From: Mycobacterium sp. MS1601
GTDB lineage: Bacteria; Actinomycetota; Actinomycetes; Mycobacteriales; Mycobacteriaceae
Assembly (NCBI RefSeq): GCF_001984215.1
Contig: NZ_CP019420.1
Location: forward strand, 2,666,001-2,730,000
Direction: 5' to 3'
Length of the DNA stretch: 64,000 nt
Both the position numbers and the translations under genes were made by a program. This document shows, in pieces, positions 23,880 to 31,175 of this stretch. Every line of letters starts with the position of its first letter. Positions within the stretch are counted from its first letter, which is position 1. Below the pieces are notes generated by a model, which was given only the letters and a program-made list of their open reading frames with translations, made no database searches and had not been told where the DNA came from.

Positions 23880-26477
23880 GTGATCGAGGCATGGCCACTG
23901 ACCGGCCGGGACGAGGAGATCGCCATGATCTCCGAGCTGGCAACCAGTTGTGAATGGCGTGGGATTCTGCTGGCAGGACAGGCTGGCGTGGGCAAGACCA
24001 GGCTGGCCCGCGAAGCCGTCGCCGTGGCCGTCGATGCCGGCTGGACCGTACGTCGCATTGCAGCTACAGCAAGCAGTCGCTGTATTCATCTGGGCGCATT
24101 CGCCCAGTGGATCGAAGATGCCGAAGGTCCACCCCTGGCGATGGCGCACCGGGTCATCACCGCCTTGACCGCAGGCGCCGACGGACGCCGGTTGTTGGTC
24201 TCGATCGACGACGCGCACCAACTGGACGAGCTGTCGGCGCTGGTGGTGCATCAACTGGTGCTGCAGCGATCGGCAGTCGTGATCGTCACCGTGCGCTCCG
24301 GCGCACCCGCGCCGGAGTCCGTGACCGCCCTGTGGAAAGAAGGGCTGCTGCGCCGAATCGAACTGCAACCACTGTCGCGCTCGGAGTCCGCTGCGCTGCT
24401 GGCAGCGGGGCTCGGCCTGCCCCCGGACCAGGACTGCATGGACCGGATGTGGCGGCTGAGTGCGGGAAACGCGCTCTTCCTGCGTCAACTGGTCGATCAG
24501 GAGCAGCAGGCGGGCCGGCTTGTTGCGCATCGAGGCCGGTGCCGATGGGTCGGCAGCGCCGAGGTGACGCCGTCTCTGGTCGAGTTGGTGGAGCGCCAGA
24601 TCGGTGCAGTCTCCGACCCGGTGCGCGCCGTTGTCGACCTGGTTGCGGTCGCCGAACCGCTGGACTATGCCTGCCTGGCAGGGCTTGCCGAGCAGTCGGC
24701 CATCGAAGAAGCCGATCAGCGGGGCCTGATCCGGGCGTCGGGTGACGTGGTGCTCGTCGGTCACCCGATCTACGCGGAGATCCGGATGAAGCAGTGTGGC
24801 CCGCTCAAGCTGCGCCGGCTCCGTGGTCTGGTTGCCGGCGCCTTGACGGGGGAGTCGGATCCGGCCACCAAGCTGCGCCGCGGTCTGCTCTGGATGGAAT
24901 CTGACCTGCGGCCCGACAGACAGGTGCTGACGTCCGCGGCCGCCGCAGCCAGCATGCTTCTCGACTTCGAGCTGGCCGCGCGGCTGTCCAGCGCGGCCGA
25001 GGATGCGCGCGTACACCGCGCCTACAACCTGGTGCTATCCCAGCAGGGCGACGTGGCGGCACAGGTCATCAACACCATCGCGTCCGAGGACGCACCACAG
25101 TCGGACTTCATCAATGACGTGGTGCTGCGCGCCGCGAATCTGCTGTGGAACGCGCGTTCGCCACAGGAATCCTGGGACGTCATAGAGGAGGGTCTTGCGT
25201 GCGCCACCGGACCGCGTCGCGGACAGCTACTGGCCTTCCGTGCCAACCAGCTGATGCTCGCGGTCCGGCCTGCGGATGTGGTGGCGATGATGACCACGGC
25301 GGACTACGGGGCGCTCGATGAGTATGGCCAGGCTGTTCGGCTGTGTTGCGAGACATCGGCTTTGGCGGAGGTGGGGCGGACGGCTGATGCCATCACGACG
25401 TCCACCGCCTGCAATACCGTGCTGAGTTCGATGCAGCAGGGCAGCTTCCTCGGCGAGGCTCGTGTGGAGTTCCACTCTTTCGCCCTGGCCATCGCAGGAC
25501 ACGTCCGGGAGTCGCGCCTGGTGGCCGATGATCATCTGATCGCTTGTGCCGCAGGGCCGTCCAGTGCGCGCGCGTTGGCTGCTGCGGTGGCAGGTTCGGC
25601 CGCTCTGGCGGCGGGAGACCTACCCCGGGCACTTGAGCTGCTCCCATCCGAAAGCGCGGCCGACGACCCTGACAACGTACTGGCGAACAGCTTCTTCCGT
25701 TTCCACCTGCTGCGCACCCAGGTGCTGGCCCGCCTCGGTGACGTCGCCGCGGCCGAGCGGGCGTGGCAGGAAGCTCAGGCCGATCGCCATCCTGCCTACG
25801 TTCTGGTGGAGCTCAACGCGCTGCTGGCGTCGGCGTGGCTGTCGGCAGGTCGACAACAACTGGCTGAGGCACGTCGACTAGCTAGAAGGGCCGTCGAATT
25901 CACCTGTGCTCACGGCCAACTCGCACGCGAGGTGTTGTGTCTGCAGACTCTGGTTCAATTCGACGACTCCACCGTCGCAGAGCGGTTGGCTGAGCTGGCG
26001 ACGGTGGTCGACGGCCCGAGGGCACCGTTGACGGCCCGGTACGCACGTGCTCTCGGCGACGACGACGCTGTCCAATTGGAAACCGTCTCCACCGAATTCG
26101 AGGAAATCGGCGATCTGCTCACTGCCGCCGACGTTGCCGCGCAGGCGGCCTCGGCGCACCGCCGCGCAGGCCGGGTGGGCAGTGCGCTGACCGCCGCGGG
26201 TCGGGCCGCAACACTGGCCACCCGCTGCGGCAATGCCATTAGCCCGGCTTTGCGGGCGGCTACCATCACGCTGCCCTTCACCCGGCGTGAGCACGAGGTC
26301 GCGATCCTGGTGGCGCAGGGCATGAGCAACCGCGAGATCGCCGAGGCGGTGTCTCTGTCGGTGCGCACCGTCGAGGGCCACATCTACCGGGCCAGCTGCA
26401 AGGCTGGAGTGGTGACGCGCGCCGAACTCGCCTCTGTGATCAATCGCTCTGTGTGTGCACCTGTTTCGGCGATCTAG
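23880..26477 (+). CDS. LAL-type LuxR regulator (module B)
   Basis: The 865-residue protein starts with LTGRDEEIAMI. It then has Walker A GQAGVGKTR (about residues 30-38) and a Walker B-like LLVSIDDAHQLD. A long helical middle follows, and a C-terminal LuxR helix-turn-helix lies at about residues 800-855: FTRREHEVAILVAQGMSNRE and SVRTVEGHIYRAS. It is the same class as the module A regulator but clearly divergent in sequence. GTG 23880 is preferred; a TTG 18 nt upstream is the only longer option. The gene lies between two identical-spacing AGGTAGTC pairs, one upstream of its own unit and one 34 nt after its stop, which suggests autoregulation and activation of the downstream toxin gene. Confidence 0.88.
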   Translation: MIEAWPLTGRDEEIAMISELATSCEWRGILLAGQAGVGKTRLAREAVAVAVDAGWTVRRIAATASSRCIHLGAFAQWIEDAEGPPLAMAHRVITALTAGADGRRLLVSIDDAHQLDELSALVVHQLVLQRSAVVIVTVRSGAPAPESVTALWKEGLLRRIELQPLSRSESAALLAAGLGLPPDQDCMDRMWRLSAGNALFLRQLVDQEQQAGRLVAHRGRCRWVGSAEVTPSLVELVERQIGAVSDPVRAVVDLVAVAEPLDYACLAGLAEQSAIEEADQRGLIRASGDVVLVGHPIYAEIRMKQCGPLKLRRLRGLVAGALTGESDPATKLRRGLLWMESDLRPDRQVLTSAAAAASMLLDFELAARLSSAAEDARVHRAYNLVLSQQGDVAAQVINTIASEDAPQSDFINDVVLRAANLLWNARSPQESWDVIEEGLACATGPRRGQLLAFRANQLMLAVRPADVVAMMTTADYGALDEYGQAVRLCCETSALAEVGRTADAITTSTACNTVLSSMQQGSFLGEARVEFHSFALAIAGHVRESRLVADDHLIACAAGPSSARALAAAVAGSAALAAGDLPRALELLPSESAADDPDNVLANSFFRFHLLRTQVLARLGDVAAAERAWQEAQADRHPAYVLVELNALLASAWLSAGRQQLAEARRLARRAVEFTCAHGQLAREVLCLQTLVQFDDSTVAERLAELATVVDGPRAPLTARYARALGDDDAVQLETVSTEFEEIGDLLTAADVAAQAASAHRRAGRVGSALTAAGRAATLATRCGNAISPALRAATITLPFTRREHEVAILVAQGMSNREIAEAVSLSVRTVEGHIYRASCKAGVVTRAELASVINRSVCAPVSAI

Positions 26478-26510
26478 TGTGCAGACCACCGGCGGAGTGG
26501 CTGACGAACT

Positions 26511-26549
26511 AGGTAGTCCTGACGCGAGGGCCGACGAAAACAGGTAGTC
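26511..26549 (+). promoter_or_regulatory. module B box pair 2 (AGGTAGTC x2, 31 bp apart)
   Basis: AGGTAGTC at 26511-26518 and 26542-26549 repeats the arrangement at 23569-23607 with identical 31-bp spacing. In both pairs the second copy is preceded by GAA(G/A)C or GAAAAC. The first copy here reads AACTAGGTAGTC, and AACTAGGT also appears on the reverse strand of the module A box. It lies 85 nt before the toxin ATG. I see no convincing -10. Confidence 0.65.
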
Positions 26550-26634
26550 GACTCCGGGTTGGTTGGCAACAAACCCGCGAAAGATCCCCAGGCGAGGTCG
26601 TTCGGAGCGGCCGCGAACTTCGTGAGGGGACATC

Positions 26635-28200
26635 ATGAGCGCAGCGCTGTACATCGGTCGGACTGGCGCGCTGGCAGCAGCGCTGGGCATGGGGGCCGTG
26701 ATCGCGGTGTCTCCTGCCGCCGCCTACGCCGACGACACGAGCTCCCCGGAATCCTCGGCCTCTTCGAACAGCACCGGGTCGAACACCTCGGAGACCTCGG
26801 AGACATCAGAGTCGTCGAAGGAGACGACCAAGGCTCAAGACGAGGCCCAACACAAGACCCAGGACAAGGTCGAGTCCGTTGAGGACGAAGAGCCTGAGGC
26901 CGACGACGCCAAGGCTGAAGACGCACCCGAGGACGAGCCGGAGCCCGAATCCGAGGCCATCGATGAGGGTGAGCCGAAGGCAGAGGCTGAGGTAGAAACC
27001 GAGCCCGAGACCAAGGCTGAGCCCGCCGCGAAGCGGTCGCCGAAGAACGGCAGTCCGCGTGCCGCCCAGGCCGCCGAGCGGGTGTCGACCTGGCAGACCT
27101 TCACCGGAACCCCCGCCAATGCGGTTCCCCGTGCTGTCCTGGCGACCCCGGACCTCGGCTCGTTCGTGGCGTACTTCATCTCCGACGGCACCGCGACGCG
27201 TCCCAACGCCGGCGTCTGGATCGGCAATGGGTTCAGCTACACCGCTGCCACGTGCAACCAGGGCCTCGAGTGCACGGGCGGCAACGGCGGCTCTCTGTTC
27301 GGCAACGGCGGCAACGGGTTCAACGGGGGTAGCGGCGGCCGGGCAGGCATGGTCGGTGACGGCGGCGACGGCGGTGCGGGGCTGTCAGGCATCAACGCCG
27401 GCAACGGTGGAAACGGCGGCCGGGCCGGGCTGATCGGTGACGGCGGCAGCGGTGGTGCCTCGGATCGGTACACCGCCGCAGCGGTGGGCGGCACCGGCGG
27501 CCGCGGTGGGCTGTTGGTCGGCAACGGGGGCAACGGTGGCCAGTCCTCGACCGGCGCTGACGGAGCTGACGGCGGCAATGGTGGGTATTTCTTCGGCGAT
27601 GGTGGTCGTGGTGGAACAGGTGGACCGGGAACCGTCTTGTGCGACAACGCCGAACAGATCTGCAGCATCCATTCCTTCGGCGGGGCAGGAGGTAGCGGCG
27701 GTCAGGGTGGGCTGTTCGGGGGTGCCGACGGCGCCACCGGCGCTGCGCCTCTGCCGGTCACGTCGCCACTGTTCGTCGGGTACGACCCGAAGTGGTTCAC
27801 CGGGGTCTACGACTGGGGTGGTGCACCCGGCGACCTGTATCCCAACGAGAGCAATCCGAACAAGCCGTACGCGATTCCCGGTACCGTCGTGCCCCACGTC
27901 ACTCTGCCCGCTGGAACCGAGCTGAGTCGATTCGGCTACACCACCGGTGGATACCTGTCCGGGCCCGACGCACACATCGCGCAGCTGTCGTTGACCCCGA
28001 GCAGCGCGGTGCTGCCGCACTTCGAGTACGTCGTCGCCGACCCCACGAAGCTCCCCTTGGGCTGGAGCATCGAGCAATCGCAAGTGGCGCCATGGTTCGG
28101 GCAACCGGGGGGCGGTATGCAATACCGGATCCTGATGCCCAACGGCAACAACGGCACGGTGCAGGGACTACTGGACTCCGGCTACCTGGCCGTCAAGTGA
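26635..28200 (+). CDS. secreted PGRS-type protein with C-terminal TNT-like toxin domain
   Basis: The 521-residue protein has a Sec signal peptide ending AAAYA-DD (about residue 32). A Ser/Glu/Asp-rich acidic linker (about 33-140) and a globular stretch with two Cys follow. A PGRS-like Gly-Asn-Gly region spans about 214-372, with another Cys pair at its end. The C-terminal domain (about 383-521) resembles TNT, the NAD+ glycohydrolase of CpnT: FTGVYDWGGAPGD, LSRFGYTTGGYLSG (about 430), a His in LPHFEYVV (about 462) and FGQPGGGMQYRI (about 487). There is no PE domain. The next gene overlaps its stop by GTGA and looks like an immunity factor. A ribosome site GAGGGG precedes the ATG. The PGRS-TNT fusion behind a plain Sec signal is unusual. 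Confidence 0.8.
   Translation: MSAALYIGRTGALAAALGMGAVIAVSPAAAYADDTSSPESSASSNSTGSNTSETSETSESSKETTKAQDEAQHKTQDKVESVEDEEPEADDAKAEDAPEDEPEPESEAIDEGEPKAEAEVETEPETKAEPAAKRSPKNGSPRAAQAAERVSTWQTFTGTPANAVPRAVLATPDLGSFVAYFISDGTATRPNAGVWIGNGFSYTAATCNQGLECTGGNGGSLFGNGGNGFNGGSGGRAGMVGDGGDGGAGLSGINAGNGGNGGRAGLIGDGGSGGASDRYTAAAVGGTGGRGGLLVGNGGNGGQSSTGADGADGGNGGYFFGDGGRGGTGGPGTVLCDNAEQICSIHSFGGAGGSGGQGGLFGGADGATGAAPLPVTSPLFVGYDPKWFTGVYDWGGAPGDLYPNESNPNKPYAIPGTVVPHVTLPAGTELSRFGYTTGGYLSGPDAHIAQLSLTPSSAVLPHFEYVVADPTKLPLGWSIEQSQVAPWFGQPGGGMQYRILMPNGNNGTVQGLLDSGYLAVK
27274..27750 (+). repeat. PGRS-like glycine-rich coding repeat
   Basis: Irregular GGN/GGX triplet-based repeats (GNGGNGG, GDGGDGG, GRGGLLVGNGG) encode the spacer between the N-terminal part and the TNT-like domain. 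The DNA is a degenerate GGCAACGGCGG-type repeat, typical of mycobacterial PGRS regions and prone to length variation. Confidence 0.75.
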
Positions 28201-28700
28201 GCGACACCCCCGACTTCACCCGCCTGGCCCGGAACTGGAGACACTGGTCGAATGCGGGCCAGCTCAACGAGATAGCGGTCGCGACTGACTGTGACGACTG
28301 CGCTGTCTTGTTCAGCACCACCACTTACTCCGTGCACCTGCGCAGAACCGGACAGTGGTGGAGTGTCGACACCATCGATGACCGAGGCCAACGACAGAAC
28401 GACACCGCGAAGTTCTCGACGTTCGCACTGGCGGAGAAGTATCTCGTGTGGACGTGGGCGTCCCTGGCTCGAAGCTACGTCGGCGCAACCATTCTGGGCC
28501 GCCCGCTCTACGACGCCGGTTTTGCTGCCGGGGTTGAGAAAGAACTGGTTGCTCCGGGCACCTTCGAACTGCGTTCCCGGGAGGGGTGTGCGGTGTTGAT
28601 GGAGCCCTACGGAACCATCTTCAGCCACCTGATCGACATGACCGAAGAGCAGATCGAGAAGATGGTCCTGGTGGATATGGGAGGAACGGCGCCGATGTAG
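28197..28700 (+). CDS. probable immunity protein for the TNT-like toxin
   Basis: The product is a 167-residue cytoplasmic protein without signal peptide or TM helix. Its GTG start overlaps the toxin stop (GTGA at 28197-28200), so the two are translationally coupled. The pattern TGQWWSVDTIDD, FALAEKYLVWTWASLARSYV, ELRSREGCAVLM and a C-terminal MTEEQIEKMVL resembles IFT (Rv3902c-like), the antitoxin of TNT; length is close to the roughly 176 residues of IFT. By analogy it would bind the toxin active site inside the producer. The family match is from memory of the pattern, but the genetic position strongly supports an immunity role. Confidence 0.65.
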   Translation: MSDTPDFTRLARNWRHWSNAGQLNEIAVATDCDDCAVLFSTTTYSVHLRRTGQWWSVDTIDDRGQRQNDTAKFSTFALAEKYLVWTWASLARSYVGATILGRPLYDAGFAAGVEKELVAPGTFELRSREGCAVLMEPYGTIFSHLIDMTEEQIEKMVLVDMGGTAPM

Positions 28701-28788
28701 GTGGAATCATTCGATCACCCGTCCTGTTACAGCAGACATCGCAGGTAAACAACCCGTCGATGGAATTGCGCAGGAAGAGGCGAGACCG

Positions 28789-29007
28789 ATGACGAAGATC
28801 GGACTGACAGGAATCATCGTTGGCGTGCTGTCGGCGGTCGTGGTGGGGTTTGCTGCCCCCGCACAGGCGGATGACGACCATGGCTTCGGCTACAGCGGCC
28901 GGGACCGTGACCGTAGCTATTACGGCGGCGACAGCAACAGCCCGTGGCTGGGTCAACTGGTACCGGACGTCAAGGTGCCGCGAGTGGACACCAGCGTCCG
29001 CAACTGA
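28789..29007 (+). CDS. small exported peptide
   Basis: The product is 72 residues. A signal peptide (MTKIGLTGIIVGVLSAVVVG) ends AQA-DD near residue 27 and leaves a mature peptide of about 45 residues, rich in Asp, Arg, Tyr and Gly, ending VKVPRVDTSVRN. Such small exported proteins with a VPxVDT tail occur in mycobacteria, but I know of no function. AGGAAGAGG upstream serves as ribosome site. It follows the immunity gene by 88 nt and could be on the same transcript. Confidence 0.65.
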   Translation: MTKIGLTGIIVGVLSAVVVGFAAPAQADDDHGFGYSGRDRDRSYYGGDSNSPWLGQLVPDVKVPRVDTSVRN

Positions 29008-29117
29008 AGTTGTGATCGGTAGCGTACAGGGTTAGAAAGGCCGAGCTGCCTGACGAGACGGCGGCCGCTGTTGTCACGAAGGTTGTCGAGTCGGGCGCGG
29101 AACACATCACGAACACC

Positions 29118-29576
29118 GTGTCCCCGGACGTCTTCACAGCGGAGGGTATTGACCAGGCATACGCGGCGATCGCGGGACGCGTGGGTGCCCACTCCATGGA
29201 AGTGGTGGAAGTGACGATCGTTCCCGGGGTACTGACCATCGAGGCCATCGACCCGAATGCCCCGATAGAGCCGAACCAGTGGCAGTACACCTCGGGTGTG
29301 GTGGGGCCGTCGCGGCCCGTCGACTACGGGGATGACGTAGAAGCCTTGCGGCAGAATCTCTTTCCCGTCGATGATGTGCCTGCAGTCAATATCACCGCCG
29401 CCGTCGGTGCTGCGGTGGCTGCCAGTGGAATTGCCGACGGCGCGGTCGGTAGCCTGAGCATCACACGCAACCTGCCCTTCGATACGAACATCGTGATGTT
29501 CATCAACGTGCAAGGTGAGCGCAGTAGTAAGCAGGTGCGCGCCGACGTCACCGGTCAGATCACCGAGGTGGTCTGA
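29118..29576 (+). CDS. hypothetical protein, start uncertain
   Basis: The product is at least 152 residues, soluble, with no motif I recognise. Segments include VEVTIVPGVLTIEAIDP, QNLFPVDDVPAVNITAAVGA and SLSITRNLPFDTNIVMFINV. GTG 29118 is the first ordinary start, but the same frame is open and coding-like back to about 29016. There an AGAAAGG (29034-29040) stands 5 nt before a CTG (29046), and a TAGCGT -10 lies at 29020-29025. The real protein may therefore begin at CTG 29046 and be 24 residues longer. It ends 10 nt before the convergent mdcH stop. Confidence 0.6.
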   Translation: MSPDVFTAEGIDQAYAAIAGRVGAHSMEVVEVTIVPGVLTIEAIDPNAPIEPNQWQYTSGVVGPSRPVDYGDDVEALRQNLFPVDDVPAVNITAAVGAAVAASGIADGAVGSLSITRNLPFDTNIVMFINVQGERSSKQVRADVTGQITEVV

Positions 29577-29586
29577 CCAGCGAGCC

Positions 29587-30567
29587 TCATTGCCGGCGTT
29601 GGTCAGGGCGGTGTCGACTCCGGTCATCTGGACGCGCCCGTCCTGCTCTGAGTGCAGATCCGGCAGCCACGGAGAGCCCCACGTCGTCGAGTGCCACGGT
29701 CACCATGTCGGGCACAGCGGTGGCCACCAGCCGAGTCAGCGTGTGACCCGGCGTCATCTCGACAGCGCAGTCGACACCCAGCTCGTGAATCAGCCGGACG
29801 CCGTCGTACCAGCGCACCGGACGCATCACCGATTCGGCCAGGTCGCCCAGTACCTGGGCCGCGCTGTCGACCGCCCGTCCGCCGGTGTTGGTGACGTAAC
29901 GCGATGTCGGGTCACAGACACGGAGTGCGGCCAGACGGGCGCGCAGCGCCGCAGCGGTGGGCTCCTGCAGGGGGCCGTGTGAGGCGATGTCCACAGCGAG
30001 CCGTTCGAAGCCGCGGGCACCCATATCCCGTGCCACGCCCTCGGCTACCCCGAACGCCGCGGACGTACCACCGACCACCGTTTGGGTGGCGCTGTTGATG
30101 TTGGCAACCCACAGCGGATCCGATGCGGTGGACGTGCGGGTCACCAGCGTGTCGACGGCGCGGATGGGCAGCCCCGTGATTGCCGCCATTCCCCACGATC
30201 GGCCGTCGCACACACTCTGCATCGATGTCGCCCGCAGATGCACGGCCGCCAGCGCGTCGGGCAGCGTGAGCACACCGGCAACCACGGCCGCGGCGAACGC
30301 TCCGACCGAATGTCCGTCCACGAAGTGGACTGTCACACCGGAGTCGTCGATCAGTGCACGCGCGCTGGCGACGCCGACGGTCACCAGCGCAAGCTGAGTC
30401 AGCAGGGTGTCCTGGCCAGGGCGGTCCAGGTCGCCCGGCACGCCCAGGCGTGCGCATGTCCTGAGGGCCTGCTCGATGGCGTCGTGGGCCGCTGGGGTGT
30501 CAGGAACACCGCTCAACATGCCCGGCCGTTGAGCGCCTTGGCCAGGGAACAGTAGTGCTACGGCCAC
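29587..30567 (-). CDS. mdcH: malonate decarboxylase malonyl-CoA:ACP transacylase (MdcH)
   Basis: The 326-residue acyltransferase has the FabD-like motifs LLFPGQGAQRPGML at the start, GHSVGAFAAAVVAG with the nucleophile Ser, and IASHGPLQEP with the catalytic His. In the Mdc system it loads the decarboxylase carrier protein MdcC with malonyl (starting the cycle) from malonyl-CoA. GTG 30567 is chosen because it places the FPGQG motif at the usual N-terminal position and overlaps the mdcG end by 10 nt; longer frames upstream read through mdcG. It is the last gene of the operon. Confidence 0.85.
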   Translation of the reverse strand: MAVALLFPGQGAQRPGMLSGVPDTPAAHDAIEQALRTCARLGVPGDLDRPGQDTLLTQLALVTVGVASARALIDDSGVTVHFVDGHSVGAFAAAVVAGVLTLPDALAAVHLRATSMQSVCDGRSWGMAAITGLPIRAVDTLVTRTSTASDPLWVANINSATQTVVGGTSAAFGVAEGVARDMGARGFERLAVDIASHGPLQEPTAAALRARLAALRVCDPTSRYVTNTGGRAVDSAAQVLGDLAESVMRPVRWYDGVRLIHELGVDCAVEMTPGHTLTRLVATAVPDMVTVALDDVGLSVAAGSALRAGRARPDDRSRHRPDQRRQ

Positions 30568-31175
30568 GATGTCAGCCGGGATCGAGACACCAGCTGTGGT
30601 CCATCGTGGCTGCGAGCCATCAGCTCGGAGACGTCTGAGGCGAGCTCGGTGAGGCTGATTGCGCCCCAACCGAACTCCACCAGACAGTCCACTCGCGCCG
30701 GGACGTCTTCTAGCGCACCATGTAGGTCGCGCAGCCACTCGAACATCCCGTCGGTATCGGAGTCGGCGTAGACGGCTACGTCCAGATCGCTGTCGCGGTG
30801 CACACATCGGTGCCCGGTCGCCAATTGGAACCCGACGCTTCCGGTAGGCCCCCACCGCAACCCGCTGGCGCCCAGAATCGGGCGTACGGCCTCGAGCGCG
30901 CGGAAGGCGGGCAATTCGTGATCGCCGCCGAACTCGTTCAGTTGTTCCGGCGAAACACGGTGCACAACGGTACTCCTGGGAATCTCCAACCCGAATCGTT
31001 CAGCCCGGGAGTGTCCACGAACGCCTACCAGCACATGCCCGGGCCGTGGATGGCCGCGGCGCACCACCACCCACGGCATCTGGGTCATTGCCGCGCTCAC
31101 CCACCGCGGTACGTCCTTGCCCACGGCCGTCGGTGAGGACAGCCTGAGCAGATCGTGCGGTTGTTCCGTGGTCAC
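30558..31175 (-). CDS. mdcG: phosphoribosyl-dephospho-CoA transferase (MdcG)
   Basis: The 205-residue protein carries a nucleotidyltransferase signature: GSVGFQLATG followed by HRDSDLDVAVY with the metal-binding Asp pair. MdcG attaches the 2'-(5''-triphosphoribosyl)-3'-dephospho-CoA cofactor made by MdcB to a Ser of MdcC, giving active holo carrier protein. GTG 31175 overlaps the mdcDE stop by four bases (GTGA); a GTG two codons earlier is possible. It sits between the decarboxylase and transacylase genes. Confidence 0.85.
   Translation of the reverse strand: MTTEQPHDLLRLSSPTAVGKDVPRWVSAAMTQMPWVVVRRGHPRPGHVLVGVRGHSRAERFGLEIPRSTVVHRVSPEQLNEFGGDHELPAFRALEAVRPILGASGLRWGPTGSVGFQLATGHRCVHRDSDLDVAVYADSDTDGMFEWLRDLHGALEDVPARVDCLVEFGWGAISLTELASDVSELMARSHDGPQLVSRSRLTSWP

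Noticed and set aside
26635..26940. PE domain before the PGRS region
   Set aside because: The N-terminus is a signal peptide and acidic linker; there is no PE helix pair or YxxxD/E secretion motif that I can see.
27274..27750. Possible CRISPR-like or satellite repeat
   Set aside because: The repeats are in frame, irregular and encode Gly-Asn-Gly residues, as expected for PGRS protein sequence.
27237..28122. Pro-rich open frames antisense to the PGRS region
   Set aside because: They arise from the GGC/GGN repeats read backward; no ribosome site or conserved motif.
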